Source of the DNA: Euglena gracilis
Taxonomy: Eukaryota > Euglenida > Euglenophyceae > Euglenales
DNA: 64,000 bases
Assembly: GCA_039621445.1 (NCBI GenBank)
Contig: CP154954.1
Location: 52,426,284-52,490,283, forward strand
Direction: 5' to 3'
Both the position numbers and the translations under genes were made by a program. The notes under the pieces were generated by a model. The model was not told where the DNA came from. It ran no database searches and was given only the letters and a program-made list of their open reading frames with translations. This document shows, piece by piece, positions 63,747-64,000 of this stretch. Numbering within the stretch: position 1 is the first letter of the stretch; the number at the start of each line of letters is the position of its first letter.

Positions 63747-64000
63747 CTGGTTGGGGGGGGGGTTGCTTCACATTCCCGAACGCGTGGGTTGAGTGCCCTG
63801 TGAGACGCAGCGACGGCGCATGTTTCTGGAAGGCGGCGTTCTCGCACAGAACGTGGTGAGAACAAACAAAAAGGCGTGGGGGACAGCATGAGGCGCGTTT
63901 GGCACGCAGACCAATCCGCGCTTGTCGGGTTGTATGCTGAGGCTGGGGACGCCGTTTTTTTTTATGCAACTCATTCCATCTTCGACCTTGGGCTGAGTGG

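Overview
The window looks like nuclear DNA of a protist, most probably a euglenid (Euglena-like). It has short GC-rich exons in long introns full of G/C homopolymers, (TG)n and (TACA)n arrays and small inverted-repeat elements. Two intron classes are visible: ordinary GT-AG (sometimes GC-AG) introns, and a second class with 8-bp flanking repeats and CAG...CTG-type ends. The second class behaves like euglenid 'nonconventional' introns. The taxon call is inference.

Both recognised genes are on the minus strand, head to tail, and are paralogues. Copy B has exons from about 63.75 kb down to 41.13 kb; its signal-peptide exon is probably beyond the right edge. Copy A runs from the ATG at 32,599 down to 1,719 and probably continues past the left edge. 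I aligned them exon by exon. The deduced protein is a type I membrane receptor: signal peptide, two PstS-like periplasmic-binding-protein domains in tandem, one transmembrane helix, a juxtamembrane region of a type I know from protist cyclases (ending in FIPDQLLAQL), a class III nucleotidyl cyclase homology domain, and a C-terminal helix. The cyclase core lacks the first metal-binding Asp and the transition-state Arg in both copies, so it may be a pseudo-cyclase or one half of a heterodimer.

Layout: 1-1.7 kb, copy A intron or 3' region with a minisatellite; 1.7-12.4 kb, copy A cytosolic exons; 13 kb, its TM helix; 14.9-20.9 kb, its second PstS-like domain; 22-32.6 kb, its linker and first PstS-like domain; 32.6-41.1 kb, intergenic DNA that should hold the 3' end of copy B; 41.1-47.7 kb, copy B cytosolic exons; 48.7 kb, its TM helix; 50.6-56 kb, its second domain; 56.5-63.7 kb, its linker and first domain.

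The most striking observation is a family of inverted-repeat elements. Ten of them interrupt an exon in one copy where the other copy is continuous (six in A, four in B; 201 to 1,152 bp). In all ten, removing DNA from 3 nt before the 5' terminal CAG/CAT-type motif to 5 nt after the 3' terminal CTG-type motif (element plus one 8-bp target-site copy) restores the reading frame and an exon that aligns without a gap to the paralogue. At least ten more elements with the same kind of ends and 8-bp target duplications lie in introns or intergenic DNA. This looks like a mobile-element family that creates introns.

No tRNA, rRNA, CRISPR array or second protein-coding gene could be supported. All coordinates and splice sites were read by eye from paralogue comparison and need cDNA confirmation.
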